Origin: QEXZ01 sp034660015
GTDB taxonomy: Archaea > Halobacteriota > Syntropharchaeia > Alkanophagales > Methanospirareceae
NCBI GenBank assembly: GCA_034660015.1
Contig: JAYEII010000067.1
Span: 1 to 36,534 of the forward strand
DNA length: 36,534 bases
Direction of reading: 5' to 3'
Both the position numbers and the translations under genes were made by a program. The notes beneath the pieces are model-generated. The model was given only the letters and a program-made list of their open reading frames with translations. It made no database searches and was not told where the DNA came from. The first letter of the stretch is position 1, and each line of letters begins with the position of its first letter. Shown here piece after piece: positions 1-7,292 of this stretch.

Positions 1-980
1 TAGGTAAAGACCAGGGATTTTTCTTGTTCGGGCATGAAGACCTCAGGAAGATGAACGAGCGCACGCATACGCTCGGTTATGGTGAACGAGCTGCATTGAA
101 CGGCTATGAACTCGAATTATTTAATGCAGGACATATACCTGGTAGTGCATCGGCGTATTTGAGAAAAGAGAGTGAAGATATAAGCCTGTTTTATACGGGC
201 GATATAAAAATGGATGCGACACGGCTGATGGAATGCCCCTCTCCTGAGGATTTCCCGGCTGCGGATATTTTACTCATAGAAAGCACGTATTATGGCAGGG
301 AGCATAGGAACAGGCAAGAGATGGAACGAGAATTCATAGATTCCATTACGGAAACCCTGAATTCCGGGCATAATGTGATTGTGCCCTGTTTTGCCGTGGG
401 CAGGACACAGGAGGTCGTAATGATTTTGCACTCGTATGGACTTACGCCTTATGTAGATGGTATGGGCTTGGGTGTTTATCGTACGCTCAGGAATCACCCC
501 TCGTTCGTGAGAAATGCGAAGGCATTGAACGATGCGTTCGGCAATGCGCGGTTCGTAAACTCGAAGCAACGAAAGAAAGTTTTTTCCGAGCCTTCCGTAA
601 TTGTCACCACCGCGGGAATGCTTAACGGTGGACCTGTGTTGTACTATCTGAAAAAGATACACGAAGACCCGAAGAGCAAAGTCCTGCTTACGGGCTATCA
701 AATAGAAGGAACGAACGGGCAAAGGTTGATGGACGAAGGATGTGTGGAGATAGATGGCGAGATAGTGAAAGTGAATATGCAGGTGGAGCAATATGACTTC
801 TCGGCTCACGCAGGGGATTCCGAGCTGAAGGGAATAGTATCAAAATTTTATGAAAATGGCACAGGAATCATATTTACGGTACATGGCGACGATACAGAGG
901 GATTCGCAACCTGGGCGAGGGAGGAATATGGCTGTGATGCGATTTCGCCGAAGGTTGGAGAGGAATTTGTAATAGAATAG
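1..980 (+). CDS. Beta-CASP metallo-beta-lactamase ribonuclease, 3' part
   Basis: This is the C-terminal part of a metallo-beta-lactamase/beta-CASP RNA-processing nuclease (archaeal CPSF73/RNase J-like). The reading frame is open to the window edge (first codon at 3), so the true start and the metal-binding HxHxDH motif lie outside. Visible family motifs are the HIPGSAS histidine motif, the TGD aspartate motif, ESTYYG (beta-CASP motif A), PCFAVGRTQE, TAGMLNGGP, FSAHAG (motif B) and VHGD (motif C). The family cleaves or trims RNA with two zinc ions in the cytoplasm. Which subfamily it belongs to cannot be settled without the N-terminus. TTG at 24 is only an apparent start. A TATA-ended repeat follows the stop codon. 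Confidence 0.85.
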   Translation, partial: GKDQGFFLFGHEDLRKMNERTHTLGYGERAALNGYELELFNAGHIPGSASAYLRKESEDISLFYTGDIKMDATRLMECPSPEDFPAADILLIESTYYGREHRNRQEMEREFIDSITETLNSGHNVIVPCFAVGRTQEVVMILHSYGLTPYVDGMGLGVYRTLRNHPSFVRNAKALNDAFGNARFVNSKQRKKVFSEPSVIVTTAGMLNGGPVLYYLKKIHEDPKSKVLLTGYQIEGTNGQRLMDEGCVEIDGEIVKVNMQVEQYDFSAHAGDSELKGIVSKFYENGTGIIFTVHGDDTEGFATWAREEYGCDAISPKVGEEFVIE

Positions 981-1003
981 TTAAAAATAAAAAATAAATT
1001 GGT

Positions 1004-1129
1004 GACACAGATTAACGCAGATTAACACAGATGATAAGAATCAACACGGTTAAATTTAACTTAAATAAATCTGCGTAAATCTGCGTAAATCTGTGTCTTA
1101 AATAGAAGGAAGCTATACTTTATATACAA
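1004..1129 (+). repeat. Dispersed TATA-ended repeat, copy 1
   Basis: This intergenic repeat begins GACACAGATTAACGCAG, carries ATCAACACGG in the middle and CTGCGTAAAT words in tandem, and ends with AAATAGAAGG and CTATACTTTATATACA. The same order of words recurs at 9924, 25059 and (with inserts) 26551, and in reverse at 11500, 20350 and 32360. The left and right arms are partly complementary (CAGATTAACGCAGATT against AATCTGCGTAAAT-like words), so it can fold back on itself. The TATA block stands about 35-45 bp before tRNA-Gly and probably serves as its promoter. Confidence 0.85.
1118..1127 (+). promoter_or_regulatory. TATA box for tRNA-Gly, inside repeat copy 1
   Basis: CTTTATATAC at the right end of the repeat lies 36 bases before the mature tRNA 5' end. 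That fits transcription starting a few bases upstream of the tRNA and a short 5' leader for RNase P. No other TATA-like block is seen between the repeat and the tRNA. Confidence 0.5.
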
Positions 1130-1162
1130 TAAAGAAAAAACAAAAAGGGAAAATATTAGCTA

Positions 1163-1320
1163 GCGCCGATAGTGTAGCCTGGTATCACCTAGGCTTGCCA
1201 ACAACCTTTCTTTCCTCAAAAGAAAGAAACGTTGACGAAAGAAAGAAAAAAAGAATTTTTTATAATGAAAGAGAGGGGGGCAAAAAGCCTATAACCCGGG
1301 TCCAAATCCCGGTCGGCGCA
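1163..1320 (+). tRNA. tRNA-Gly(GCC) with an 85-nt intron
   Basis: Exon 1 (1163-1200) and exon 2 (1286-1320) join into a complete cloverleaf. The acceptor stem is GCGCCGA/TCGGCGC with discriminator A, the anticodon stem TAGGC/GCCTA, the loop TTGCCAA with anticodon GCC at 1197-1199, and the T stem CCGGG/CCCGG. The intron sits at the canonical archaeal position 37/38. TTGCC of exon 1 pairs with GGCAA at the intron's 3' end, followed by an AAA bulge, which matches a bulge-helix-bulge site for the archaeal splicing endonuclease. One oddity is the T loop, which reads TCCAAAT, so the nearly universal T55 is C and position 57 is A. CCA is not encoded. Confidence 0.9.
1201..1285 (+). other. tRNA-Gly intron carrying a hairpin repeat
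   Basis: The intron is 85 nt and its interior reads like the hairpin element at 11038-11075 and 26576-26613: CCTTTCTTTC, then AAAAGAAAG, then a GTTGACGAAAGAAAG segment matching CTTTACCAAAGAAA of the other copies. The 5' CCTTTCTTT can pair with the purine-rich GAAAGAGAGGGG before the 3' splice site, extending the inner helix of the splice motif. The boundaries are inferred from the fold. Confidence 0.75.
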
Positions 1321-1500
1321 TCATATAGCGATAAAGTGATGGAAAAAAGCGGTTAGATTTGTTGTAGTGATGCTCATAGCAATGATATTCGTTTCGGGAG
1401 GTAAGTGCAATTCCAGAAAAATCAATTGAACAATGGATGCAAGAACGCACTTAATGGTTAAAGCTACTACAATTTATAAGGATGTGTATAGTAGCGAATA
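1321..1500 (+). other. Intergenic region with a signal-peptide-like ORF remnant
   Basis: No full gene is seen. One frame (1340-1429) reads KKAVRFVVVMLIAMIFVSGG and then stops nine codons later. This basic-then-hydrophobic pattern looks like the export signal of a small secreted protein and could start at GTG 1367 or ATG 1370. It may be the remnant of a truncated exported gene, or chance. The TATA box of the next gene closes the region. Confidence 0.25.
1473..1480 (+). promoter_or_regulatory. TATA box for the winged-helix gene
   Basis: TTTATAAG begins 28 bases before the ATG at 1501, the usual archaeal distance to a transcription start. The mRNA is therefore probably leaderless, in keeping with the absence of a ribosome binding site before 1501. 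Confidence 0.5.
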
Positions 1501-1980
1501 ATGGACAAAATCATACTTGACAAGGGAAAAATCAGGACTTTGGCATCCGAAACGAGAGTTGATATTCTCAAAAAGCTCGATTCAGAGCATATGACATTAA
1601 AGAAATTATGTGATGAATTAAATCTGCCAAAACCAACTATTCACGAAAATCTAACCGTTTTGGTTGAATCTGGTCTGGTCAGGAAAAAGAATATAGATAG
1701 TAAGTGGGTCTATTATGTGCTTACAGAAGAGGGAAGAGGAATACTTCACTCAGGCAAAAACCAAAAAAAGATAATAATACTTCTTTCTTCTGCGATATTG
1801 AGTTTTATTGCTGGAATTGTTGAGATATATCAGGTTGTAAGAAGTATCTTTCTACCAAAAGGAGTTCCTGAAGCAGAACATCTAATTATTGGTTTGATTT
1901 TAATTTTACTCGGTTTTCTCCTTTTGCATTTGCTAAATCGAAGTGTGAGAGGGGGAGCAACGAGAAAAACAGATATTTAA
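1501..1980 (+). CDS. ArsR-type winged-helix regulator with C-terminal membrane segments
   Basis: This 159-residue protein has an N-terminal winged-helix DNA-binding domain (about 1-80: TLASETRVDILKKL, then a recognition helix around KPTIHENLTVLVESGLV and a wing around SKWVYYVLTEEG). Two hydrophobic segments follow, at about 90-112 (IIILLSSAILSFIAGIVEIY) and about 126-147 (HLIIGLILILLGFLLLHLL). This layout, a cytosolic ArsR/MarR-like repressor tethered to the membrane, is common in methanogenic archaea. The ligand is unknown; no metal-binding cysteines are seen. A perfect TTCGGA-AAA-TCCGAA palindrome lies 15 bases after the stop and might be an operator. The small membrane gene downstream is a possible target. 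Confidence 0.75.
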   Translation: MDKIILDKGKIRTLASETRVDILKKLDSEHMTLKKLCDELNLPKPTIHENLTVLVESGLVRKKNIDSKWVYYVLTEEGRGILHSGKNQKKIIILLSSAILSFIAGIVEIYQVVRSIFLPKGVPEAEHLIIGLILILLGFLLLHLLNRSVRGGATRKTDI

Positions 1981-1994
1981 ACCTTTGCTTTTTG

Positions 1995-2009
1995 TTCGGA
2001 AAATCCGAA
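1995..2009. promoter_or_regulatory. 15-bp palindrome, candidate operator or terminator
   Basis: TTCGGA-AAA-TCCGAA is a perfect 6-bp inverted repeat with a 3-base spacer, 15 bases after the regulator gene's stop and about 137 before the next start. Symmetry of this size fits a dimeric winged-helix operator. It is not followed by a clean T-tract, so a terminator role is less likely. This is inference only. Confidence 0.3.
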
Positions 2010-2145
2010 TGAAAAGATAGTTTTATCACGGGTTTGAACAATACGATTAGTGAGCGCCGAGGAGGGGCGCAAAGAAGGAAATGATTTAAAAAATGGAAGG
2101 GAAAAGAGAGGGTTTAAAATATTTAGGAGGTGAAAAAGAAAAGAA

Positions 2146-2487
2146 ATGTCTGTAATACCCTTGTGGTTGGTTATACTTGCAATACTTGTGCTTTTGGCTT
2201 TGGCAAAGAAAATGCTTCCCTACACTGCAATACTGGCGATAAGCTTTGGATGTGGTATTGTTCTTCAGTGTATTCAAATGATCGTGATCGGTATGTACTT
2301 ACATCACACACATCAACTCATGGGGGGCTTTGCGACTCTGACTCTATCTTTAATTGCAATTCCTATTGTAGCATCTTTGCTGACATCTTATGTCTGTTAC
2401 AGAAATGACTTAAGATATATCTTGTCAGTATTAATGTTAACAACAATCTTTGCATTATGTGGTTTGAGAATGATGTTTCTTAGATAA
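2146..2487 (+). CDS. Small integral membrane protein, unknown
   Basis: This 113-residue protein is almost entirely hydrophobic, with about four predicted membrane helices (roughly 3-20, 24-50, 60-82 and 90-111). Short charged links include AKKM and YRNDLRY, and there is a histidine pair HHTHQ near residue 54. I do not recognise a family. The start is supported by a strong Shine-Dalgarno AGGAGGTGA at 2125-2133, 12 bases before ATG. The same leader pattern, AGGAGGTGA plus an A-rich spacer ending GAAATG, precedes the secreted FmdE gene. It lies between a membrane-tethered regulator and a possibly exported small protein, so a membrane or envelope role is plausible. Confidence 0.6.
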   Translation: MSVIPLWLVILAILVLLALAKKMLPYTAILAISFGCGIVLQCIQMIVIGMYLHHTHQLMGGFATLTLSLIAIPIVASLLTSYVCYRNDLRYILSVLMLTTIFALCGLRMMFLR

Positions 2488-2499
2488 AACAGTTAGGGG

Positions 2500-2864
2500 A
2501 TGAAAAGGGATAAAAAAAAAGGGGGACTTGCAACGAAGATAGTTGTAATGATGATTGTGGTTTGTTTAAATTTGGAATAGTCAGAAGTTGGGGTTTTATG
2601 GGCAATGTTGTTAATAATCCTGAGGATCTGAGCATGTGGCCCAAGCAATATAGAATTTCCGCAGAAGACGCAAGAGCAAAAGCTAATAGCCTAATCTCAA
2701 AATATGAGGATGTCGAAGTAAGAGGTCCAATTTACGTTATAGTTCAAGGAGAAGCATGGATGTTTATGCTGGAAAAGGACAACAAAGTTGTAATAAGGGT
2801 GTTCGTAATTGACCCGTTTGTGTGGGAGGAGAAAGAAAAACCCTCTCCATTCTATATGCGGTAG
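2500..2864 (+). pseudogene. Small exported or membrane protein requiring a -1 frameshift
   Basis: ATG 2500 opens a frame with a basic N-terminus (MKRDKKK) and a hydrophobic stretch (IVVMMIVVCLN), then hits TAG at 2578. The -1 frame then runs on to 2864 with a soluble domain of about 85 residues (RISAEDARAKANSLISKYED, later YVIVQGEAWMFML) that faintly resembles a PepSY-type fold. The frames meet exactly at T TTA AAT (2565-2571), a canonical -1 slippery heptamer in the correct phase. The alternatives are a decayed gene, a sequencing error (a 9-A/5-G run lies at 2512-2525), or an independent cytosolic ORF starting at TTG 2562 or ATG 2598. The ATG at 2500 has its G-run too close to be a good ribosome binding site. 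Confidence 0.45.
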
Positions 2865-2894
2865 GTAAAAAAAAGTAAGGGTTTTTCCTGCTGT

Positions 2895-3368
2895 TTATTT
2901 AACCACGACCTCCATCGTAGTATCCATCACCGTATTGAAATCTATCTTCTTATCCCAGCCCGCGCTCTCAAAGATATTCATGAAGCCAACGCCGATGATT
3001 TTCGGCTTCTTATCGCCTGATAGGTCTTCAATCATGCGAATGACATCCTCCGGCTGGCATCCAAACTTAGGCATTGCTAATCCACCGAGCACGACAACCG
3101 CATCAGGGTTCTCCGGATTGCCCTTCTCATCTACAACACTAAACCCTATGTTCTCTATCTCGCGTATTTTCCTCGCTTCTTTCGCATCTGCTAGTGGCAC
3201 GTATAACATGTCAAAACCGCGGTCGCGCACCGTGTAAGCGAGCAATTCGATAAATGGTGAACACACGGCTACCGAGCCTGTAAACACCACCTTAGACCCC
3301 TCTTTTACATCTGCTATGCTTTCTCTAAACGTTCCCGTAAAGCCTACTATTCCGCTTTTCTTTTCCAT
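2895..3368 (-). CDS. DUF2124 family protein
   Basis: This protein of about 157 residues matches the archaeal DUF2124 family as I recall it: GIVGFTGTFRESIADVKEG, then KVVFTGSVAVCSPFIELLAY, and a later PDAVVVLGGLAMPKFG. The family is restricted mostly to methanogens and relatives, appears to adopt an alpha/beta Rossmann-like fold, and has no established function. ATG 3368 is preferred over GTG 3377 because AGGTGA lies just before it. A TATA-like run (TTATTAAATATACG on the minus strand, around 3417-3430) would place transcription a short way upstream. The gene stands alone, divergent from the nuclease-like gene. Confidence 0.7.
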   Translation of the reverse strand: MEKKSGIVGFTGTFRESIADVKEGSKVVFTGSVAVCSPFIELLAYTVRDRGFDMLYVPLADAKEARKIREIENIGFSVVDEKGNPENPDAVVVLGGLAMPKFGCQPEDVIRMIEDLSGDKKPKIIGVGFMNIFESAGWDKKIDFNTVMDTTMEVVVK

Positions 3369-3487
3369 TTTCTTCACCTTGTCTCCTATTTTCTTTGTCT
3401 TTAATAAAGGAGCAACGTATATTTAATAATAAAGAAATCGTATATTGAATTGAAAATGAGGTTGAAGGAAATGAAGATTAGCAGTCT

Positions 3488-3573
3488 GCTAAAGGGGGAT
3501 ATATACGAAGTAAGTTTCGGATATCATTCCAAATTGCCTTCGGCACTTCTTTTATCCGCAAAACGTTATATGA
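3488..3573 (+). repeat. attC-like direct repeat, left copy (degenerate)
   Basis: This segment shares an ordered set of blocks with 4505-4602: TAA-x-GGGGGATAT at the left, CCAAATT and CTTCGGC in the middle, ATCCGC and then ACGTTATATGA at the right. The GTTATAT at 3565-3571 occupies the position of an integron R' core (consensus GTTRRRY, one mismatch). The left core box is degraded (CTAAAG instead of ATAAC). It lies 45 bases before the nuclease-like ORF. Confidence 0.4.
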
Positions 3574-3615
3574 AATAAGCACCTTATTAAATAATCTGTA
3601 AGGAATGAAAACAAA

Positions 3616-4482
3616 ATGAATGCAATTGAGTGTATTCAAACAAAACAACAAATATGGGCTAAGAATCAAGGAATTAACCTCATTGGGAGTGAAGGAGACC
3701 GTGGTGTAAAAAATTATACAACAACGTTAGATGATAATCTGTTCAGACCATTGAATCCTGATGTCAATCAGGCCTTTCTTCAGGGAGATGGAAACGAGTT
3801 GAAAACGATTGGTAAGAGACTTCCAAAGATGCGAGCATTACATTCTTCATCGGCGTTAACCGTTAATGTATTTCAGTATTGGATGACAAAAAATATTTCT
3901 ACAATTGCATCGGCCTGTGGATTATGCAAAAAAGATAACACAAGCCCAAAATCAATCTCTTTTGAGAAAAAATTTGAAATCAATAAGAACTTTAAATTCA
4001 GTCCCAATATTGACGTGGTCATTGAAAATTCAATTAATTTCAATTTTAAAGTTTTTGCTATTGAGTGTAAGTTTACAGAACCGTACTCTACTATGGGCCA
4101 CACAGGATTAAAGGAGAAATACATTCCTCTTGGAAGTATTTTTTGGGACGATATTCCCCATATATATCTGCTAGCACAAGGAATATCTCCAATTGATAAT
4201 GATTTTAACTTCTTCCATCCAGCTCAATTAATCAAACATATTTTGGGACTAAAAAGGAAATATAGAAAAAATGGATTTAGGCTACTGTATCTTTGGTATG
4301 ATACTCCTGGAGAAGAAGGTTTTAGGCATAAAGAAGAAATTGAAAAATTCACAAAAATCTGTAAAGACGATGGTGTAAAATTTCACTCAATCAGCTATCA
4401 AGAACTTATTTTAAGGTTGAGAAAAGACTGTTTGGATGAACACCGTGAATATATAAAGTATTTATCAAATAGATATTTCTGA
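3616..4482 (+). CDS. Putative PD-(D/E)XK restriction endonuclease-like protein
   Basis: This 288-residue protein carries a PD-(D/E)XK nuclease signature: an acidic residue in SPNIDVVIEN (about 128-137) and, one strand on, FAIECKFTEPY with the E-x-K pair (about 149-153). The N-terminal ALHSSSALTVNVFQYW resembles the MHSSQA-type motif of the PGN_0703-like family of putative restriction endonucleases; that assignment is from memory. There is no methyltransferase nearby, so it may be a solitary nuclease or a defence gene. Local composition is AT-richer than the housekeeping genes. It lies alone between two attC-like direct repeats, with 45 bases before and 22 after, exactly like an integron gene cassette. 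The ATG at 3616 follows AAGGAATGAAAAC. Confidence 0.55.
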   Translation: MNAIECIQTKQQIWAKNQGINLIGSEGDRGVKNYTTTLDDNLFRPLNPDVNQAFLQGDGNELKTIGKRLPKMRALHSSSALTVNVFQYWMTKNISTIASACGLCKKDNTSPKSISFEKKFEINKNFKFSPNIDVVIENSINFNFKVFAIECKFTEPYSTMGHTGLKEKYIPLGSIFWDDIPHIYLLAQGISPIDNDFNFFHPAQLIKHILGLKRKYRKNGFRLLYLWYDTPGEEGFRHKEEIEKFTKICKDDGVKFHSISYQELILRLRKDCLDEHREYIKYLSNRYF

Positions 4483-4504
4483 CAAAAAATAAGGCTATTA
4501 CATC

Positions 4505-4602
4505 ACATAACAGGTGGATATGCGGCTCACTTCGCTGCACTTGTTCGCCCAAATTTTCTTTGCTTCGCTCCGAAAACTTCAGATACCCGCTGGACGTTAT
4601 AC
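4505..4602 (+). repeat. attC-like direct repeat, right copy
   Basis: The element opens with ACATAAC and closes with GTTATAC, whose inner five bases (ATAAC/GTTAT) are complementary. A second pair of arms, AGGTGGATAT and ATACCCGCTGGAC, is partly complementary with an asymmetric GTCC bulge. This R''-L''...L'-R' arrangement and the length of about 98 bp are what an attC recombination site looks like, although both core boxes deviate from RYYYAAC/GTTRRRY. The interior holds TTCGCT and CTTCGCT words. It begins 22 bases after the nuclease-like gene's stop. Confidence 0.45.
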
Positions 4603-4682
4603 GACATTGCTCATTGAAAAATGCAAAATGCAAAAAAATAAAAAAGGATAGTTAAATGAATAATTGTAAGGGGTAATATATT

Positions 4683-5279
4683 ATGAAAACCATAACATTG
4701 GAAGAAGGACTTGATGCTGCTTATCCCATTCTGAAGGAACAAAAAGCAATGTTAGTTTTGGATTTATGCCGAGAAATAGTCGAAAAAGCAAAAGCAGATG
4801 CTGGATTTAGTTATGCGGAATTTTTGGATGCCGCAGAAAAGGATTCAAGATTTCAGGTTATGGCAAGTCAGATTGTTGGAGTAGTCAGGAAGCAGCAAGA
4901 TCAAGAATTTCAAAAATGCCTTTTGAACATCAATGATAAAATGGATAAAGGCACGGACTTTACAGGAACCTGGCATATCTATGAAATGGAAATGTGGGAT
5001 GAGGACTATTTTAACATGGAAGTGCAGGCTTATATCAGGATAGATATGGACAATCTCGGAGTTTTTCAATTTGGTTTAGTTTCAGGATGTATAGATGGAA
5101 AACTTGTTGATTATGCAGATGGAGAAAGGTTTGAATTCACCTGGGTGGGAAACGATGAATGCGATCCTGTCTGTGGTAGTGGTTGGATTAGAATAAAAGG
5201 GAAAGACTTGTTAAAGGGCGAATTTAGAATTCATCTGGGAGATGATTCTACTTTTTTAGCAAGAAGAGCAAAGGAATAA
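4683..5279 (+). CDS. Unknown protein with C-terminal calycin-like beta domain
   Basis: This 198-residue protein has two parts. Residues 1-90 are helical and charged (EEGLDAAYPILKEQKAMLVL and on). Residues about 97-198 form an alternating beta-strand domain starting FTGTWHIYEMEMWDEDYFNM, with ERFEFTWVGNDECDPVCGSG and GEFRIHLGDDSTFLARRAK later. The GTW opening and repeated strand pattern suggest a small lipocalin/calycin-like barrel that binds a ligand. I recall the C-terminal domain as a common hypothetical-protein module of bacteria and archaea, with no known function. Fourteen bases separate it from the DUF6398 gene, so the two are probably co-transcribed. The start is supported by AAGGGG upstream. 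Confidence 0.55.
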   Translation: MKTITLEEGLDAAYPILKEQKAMLVLDLCREIVEKAKADAGFSYAEFLDAAEKDSRFQVMASQIVGVVRKQQDQEFQKCLLNINDKMDKGTDFTGTWHIYEMEMWDEDYFNMEVQAYIRIDMDNLGVFQFGLVSGCIDGKLVDYADGERFEFTWVGNDECDPVCGSGWIRIKGKDLLKGEFRIHLGDDSTFLARRAKE

Positions 5280-5293
5280 ATCTAATCAGAAAA

Positions 5294-5803
5294 ATGAGAG
5301 ATAAAACACGAATAAATGAAAAAGCCCAGCAACTCATCAGTCTGACTACAGAGTTCTGTGAACAACATCTCGATGATGAATACGAGCAACTATGCGAGAA
5401 ACTAATACGAAAGATGTCACGTAAACGAAATGTACCCTATCTCTCCGGGAGGATAGAAATTTGGGCTGCTGGTGTCATTTATGCATTGGGACAGATTAAT
5501 TTCCTATTTGACCGGAGCTTTGAACCTTATGCAACTCCTGGTGATATTTGTGATCATTTTGGAACGAATAAAAGTACCACCTCCCAAAAAGCGAAAATCA
5601 TTCGTGATATGTTCAAAATGACATACTGGGATGATGAATTTTCAACTGAACGGAATAAAAAGGATGATCCATTCGCCAAATTGATGATGATAAATGGTCT
5701 AATCGTACCCATTGATATTCTTGAATCAGAATCTCAAGAAGAAGAAGACGAAGATAATACAATGCAGGATAAAAGACAGAAAACAATGGACAACTTCATA
5801 TAA
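5294..5803 (+). CDS. DUF6398-domain protein
   Basis: This 169-residue protein has a DUF6398-like core: FCEQHLDDEYEQLCEKL, then RKRNVPYLSGRIEIWAAGVI, YALGQINFLFDRS, and a helix-turn-helix-like segment GDICDHFGTNKSTTSQKAKI. The last part suggests DNA binding, since GTNKSTTSQKA resembles a recognition helix. The C-terminus is acidic and disordered (ESESQEEEDEDN). The function is unknown; homologues are often carried in accessory regions of bacteria and archaea. It probably forms an operon with the preceding gene and is followed by a hairpin repeat. Confidence 0.65.
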   Translation: MRDKTRINEKAQQLISLTTEFCEQHLDDEYEQLCEKLIRKMSRKRNVPYLSGRIEIWAAGVIYALGQINFLFDRSFEPYATPGDICDHFGTNKSTTSQKAKIIRDMFKMTYWDDEFSTERNKKDDPFAKLMMINGLIVPIDILESESQEEEDEDNTMQDKRQKTMDNFI

Positions 5804-5811
5804 TTAAAATT

Positions 5812-5907
5812 TACCGCAGAGCACGCGGAGAACGCAAAGGCATCAGAAAACTCAGCAAGGATTGAAACAGTCTTAAAACTCTGCGTACTCTGCGCTCTCC
5901 GCGGTGA
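5812..5907. repeat. Imperfect inverted repeat, CCGCGGAGA word family
   Basis: The left arm TACCGCAGAGCACGCGGAGA and the reverse complement of the right arm (TCACCGCGGAGAGCGCAGAG) are near copies, so the 96-bp unit folds into a long hairpin. The wording (ACCGC..GAG..CGCA) matches the element at 19248-19332. It may act as a bidirectional terminator between the DUF6398 gene and the convergent phospholipase D-like gene. Confidence 0.65.
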
Positions 5908-5957
5908 TAAATCACTATATTTTTAGACACTGCTTCTGAACCGTATCTTTCCTGTAT

Positions 5958-7292
5958 CTATATCCTTTTATACCACTTAACCGCCCGGAAGATACCAAAA
6001 GAAATAACCAGCGTCAATGCCACCCACGCGATTTTTATTAGGAATGTCCCACCTTTATTCTCCTTCTGTTCCCATTCATTTACTGACTTATTCCAGTCAT
6101 GCAAGAAAACGTCCTCGTAAAAAGAAGCTATCTCCTCGTTCTCCACTATCACGCCTGCTTCCCTGTTATGAACCGAATTGGCGTTCCAGTTCAGCGAAGC
6201 TATCAGTACTTTTTCACCATCCACGATTAACCCCTTGTTATGTATTTTAGTTAGCCCCAGAGAATCCAAATCCGCTAATTTTGCCTCTAAGCTCAAATTA
6301 TCTTCCCTCGACAGTTCGTTTAACCACGTAACGGCTTCATCATTGTTGTTCCCACCTTCTAAATACCTGGAGTCCAGCAGCACTTTTACGTCGCATCCTC
6401 TTCTCGCGGCATCTACCAGAGCAGCAAAAAAGGGATTGTCTTCGGCATCCCAGAATCGCCTGGTTAAGAACTGCTGCACGTAAATACTTCCTTTTGCGTT
6501 GTTTATCGTATCCAGTATCGTTTCATTATTCAGAGCCGTATCGGGAGCCAAAACAGGAATGACCGTAAAATTGGAGGTTAGGGTAAGCGGCGCGAAAACA
6601 GGCACGTAACTGCCTTCGGGTATCTTCCTCCTGCTCATCGTAAATTGTTTTGTCTCTAAATCTAAATCTAAATCATCCAAACCTTGCGAAGAGTCTTTTC
6701 CACGACCACGGTAGAAATCATCAAGAAATACCTCTTTGAAGTAATTCGCTACTTCTGCATTCGTTATCACGATACCCCAGCCGCGGTTTCCAAAGGAGCT
6801 GTTATACGGGATTCCTGTATTTTTCCAGTTTTCCGTCGTTATCAGGGTACATTCATTGTCAATGACTGCATATTTAGCGTGATTTATAAACGGGTCGTGA
6901 CAGAAACGAACTTCCCCTCCGCTATCTTTTATCTTCGCTGCAATATACTTCTCTTCATCTTTGATACCGCCAACTGGACGGTCTTCGAGCAGCAAACACA
7001 CGTTCACGCCTCGATTTAAAGCATCCAAAACCGCATCCATGAGGTAAAGGTTCTCAAACTGGTACAGGTTGATATACAAAGAGGAGGCGGCTGTTTCTAT
7101 TTCGCGTTGCAAAACGGAAAAACTACAATCTGGCGATACAAAAGCGGTTACTCCGCCAGAACAAGTGATTTTTTCGGGTGCGTGATACGAAGCGCCAAAC
7201 GTGAGCAGCAGCCAGTCTTTGCACTGATTTGTATCCTGAAAATCGTTTCGTTTGTAAATCATTCCTTCTCTCGGCTTCTTCAACGGCTCATC
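5958..7292 (-). CDS. Phospholipase D-like protein with two HKD motifs, 5' end in gap
   Basis: At least 441 residues with two PLD-superfamily catalytic motifs: HAKYAVIDNE followed by N (about residue 138) and IHNKGLIVDGE (about 345), each in a repeat domain opening FVSPDCSFSVLQREIETA or NETILDTINNAKGSI. A C-terminal membrane helix (LIKIAWVALTLVISFGIF) and a basic tail anchor it. The family hydrolyses or transfers phosphodiester bonds in phospholipids or nucleic acids through a histidine intermediate. The frame is open upstream of TTG 7283 into the run of N, so the N-terminus, perhaps a signal peptide or extra domain, is missing. The catalytic domains could face outside the cell; that depends on the missing N-terminus. 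Confidence 0.8.
   Translation of the reverse strand, partial: DEPLKKPREGMIYKRNDFQDTNQCKDWLLLTFGASYHAPEKITCSGGVTAFVSPDCSFSVLQREIETAASSLYINLYQFENLYLMDAVLDALNRGVNVCLLLEDRPVGGIKDEEKYIAAKIKDSGGEVRFCHDPFINHAKYAVIDNECTLITTENWKNTGIPYNSSFGNRGWGIVITNAEVANYFKEVFLDDFYRGRGKDSSQGLDDLDLDLETKQFTMSRRKIPEGSYVPVFAPLTLTSNFTVIPVLAPDTALNNETILDTINNAKGSIYVQQFLTRRFWDAEDNPFFAALVDAARRGCDVKVLLDSRYLEGGNNNDEAVTWLNELSREDNLSLEAKLADLDSLGLTKIHNKGLIVDGEKVLIASLNWNANSVHNREAGVIVENEEIASFYEDVFLHDWNKSVNEWEQKENKGGTFLIKIAWVALTLVISFGIFRAVKWYKRI

Noticed and set aside
4505..4602. CRISPR repeat
   Set aside because: Only two diverged copies about 1 kb apart with a gene between; no spacers or array.
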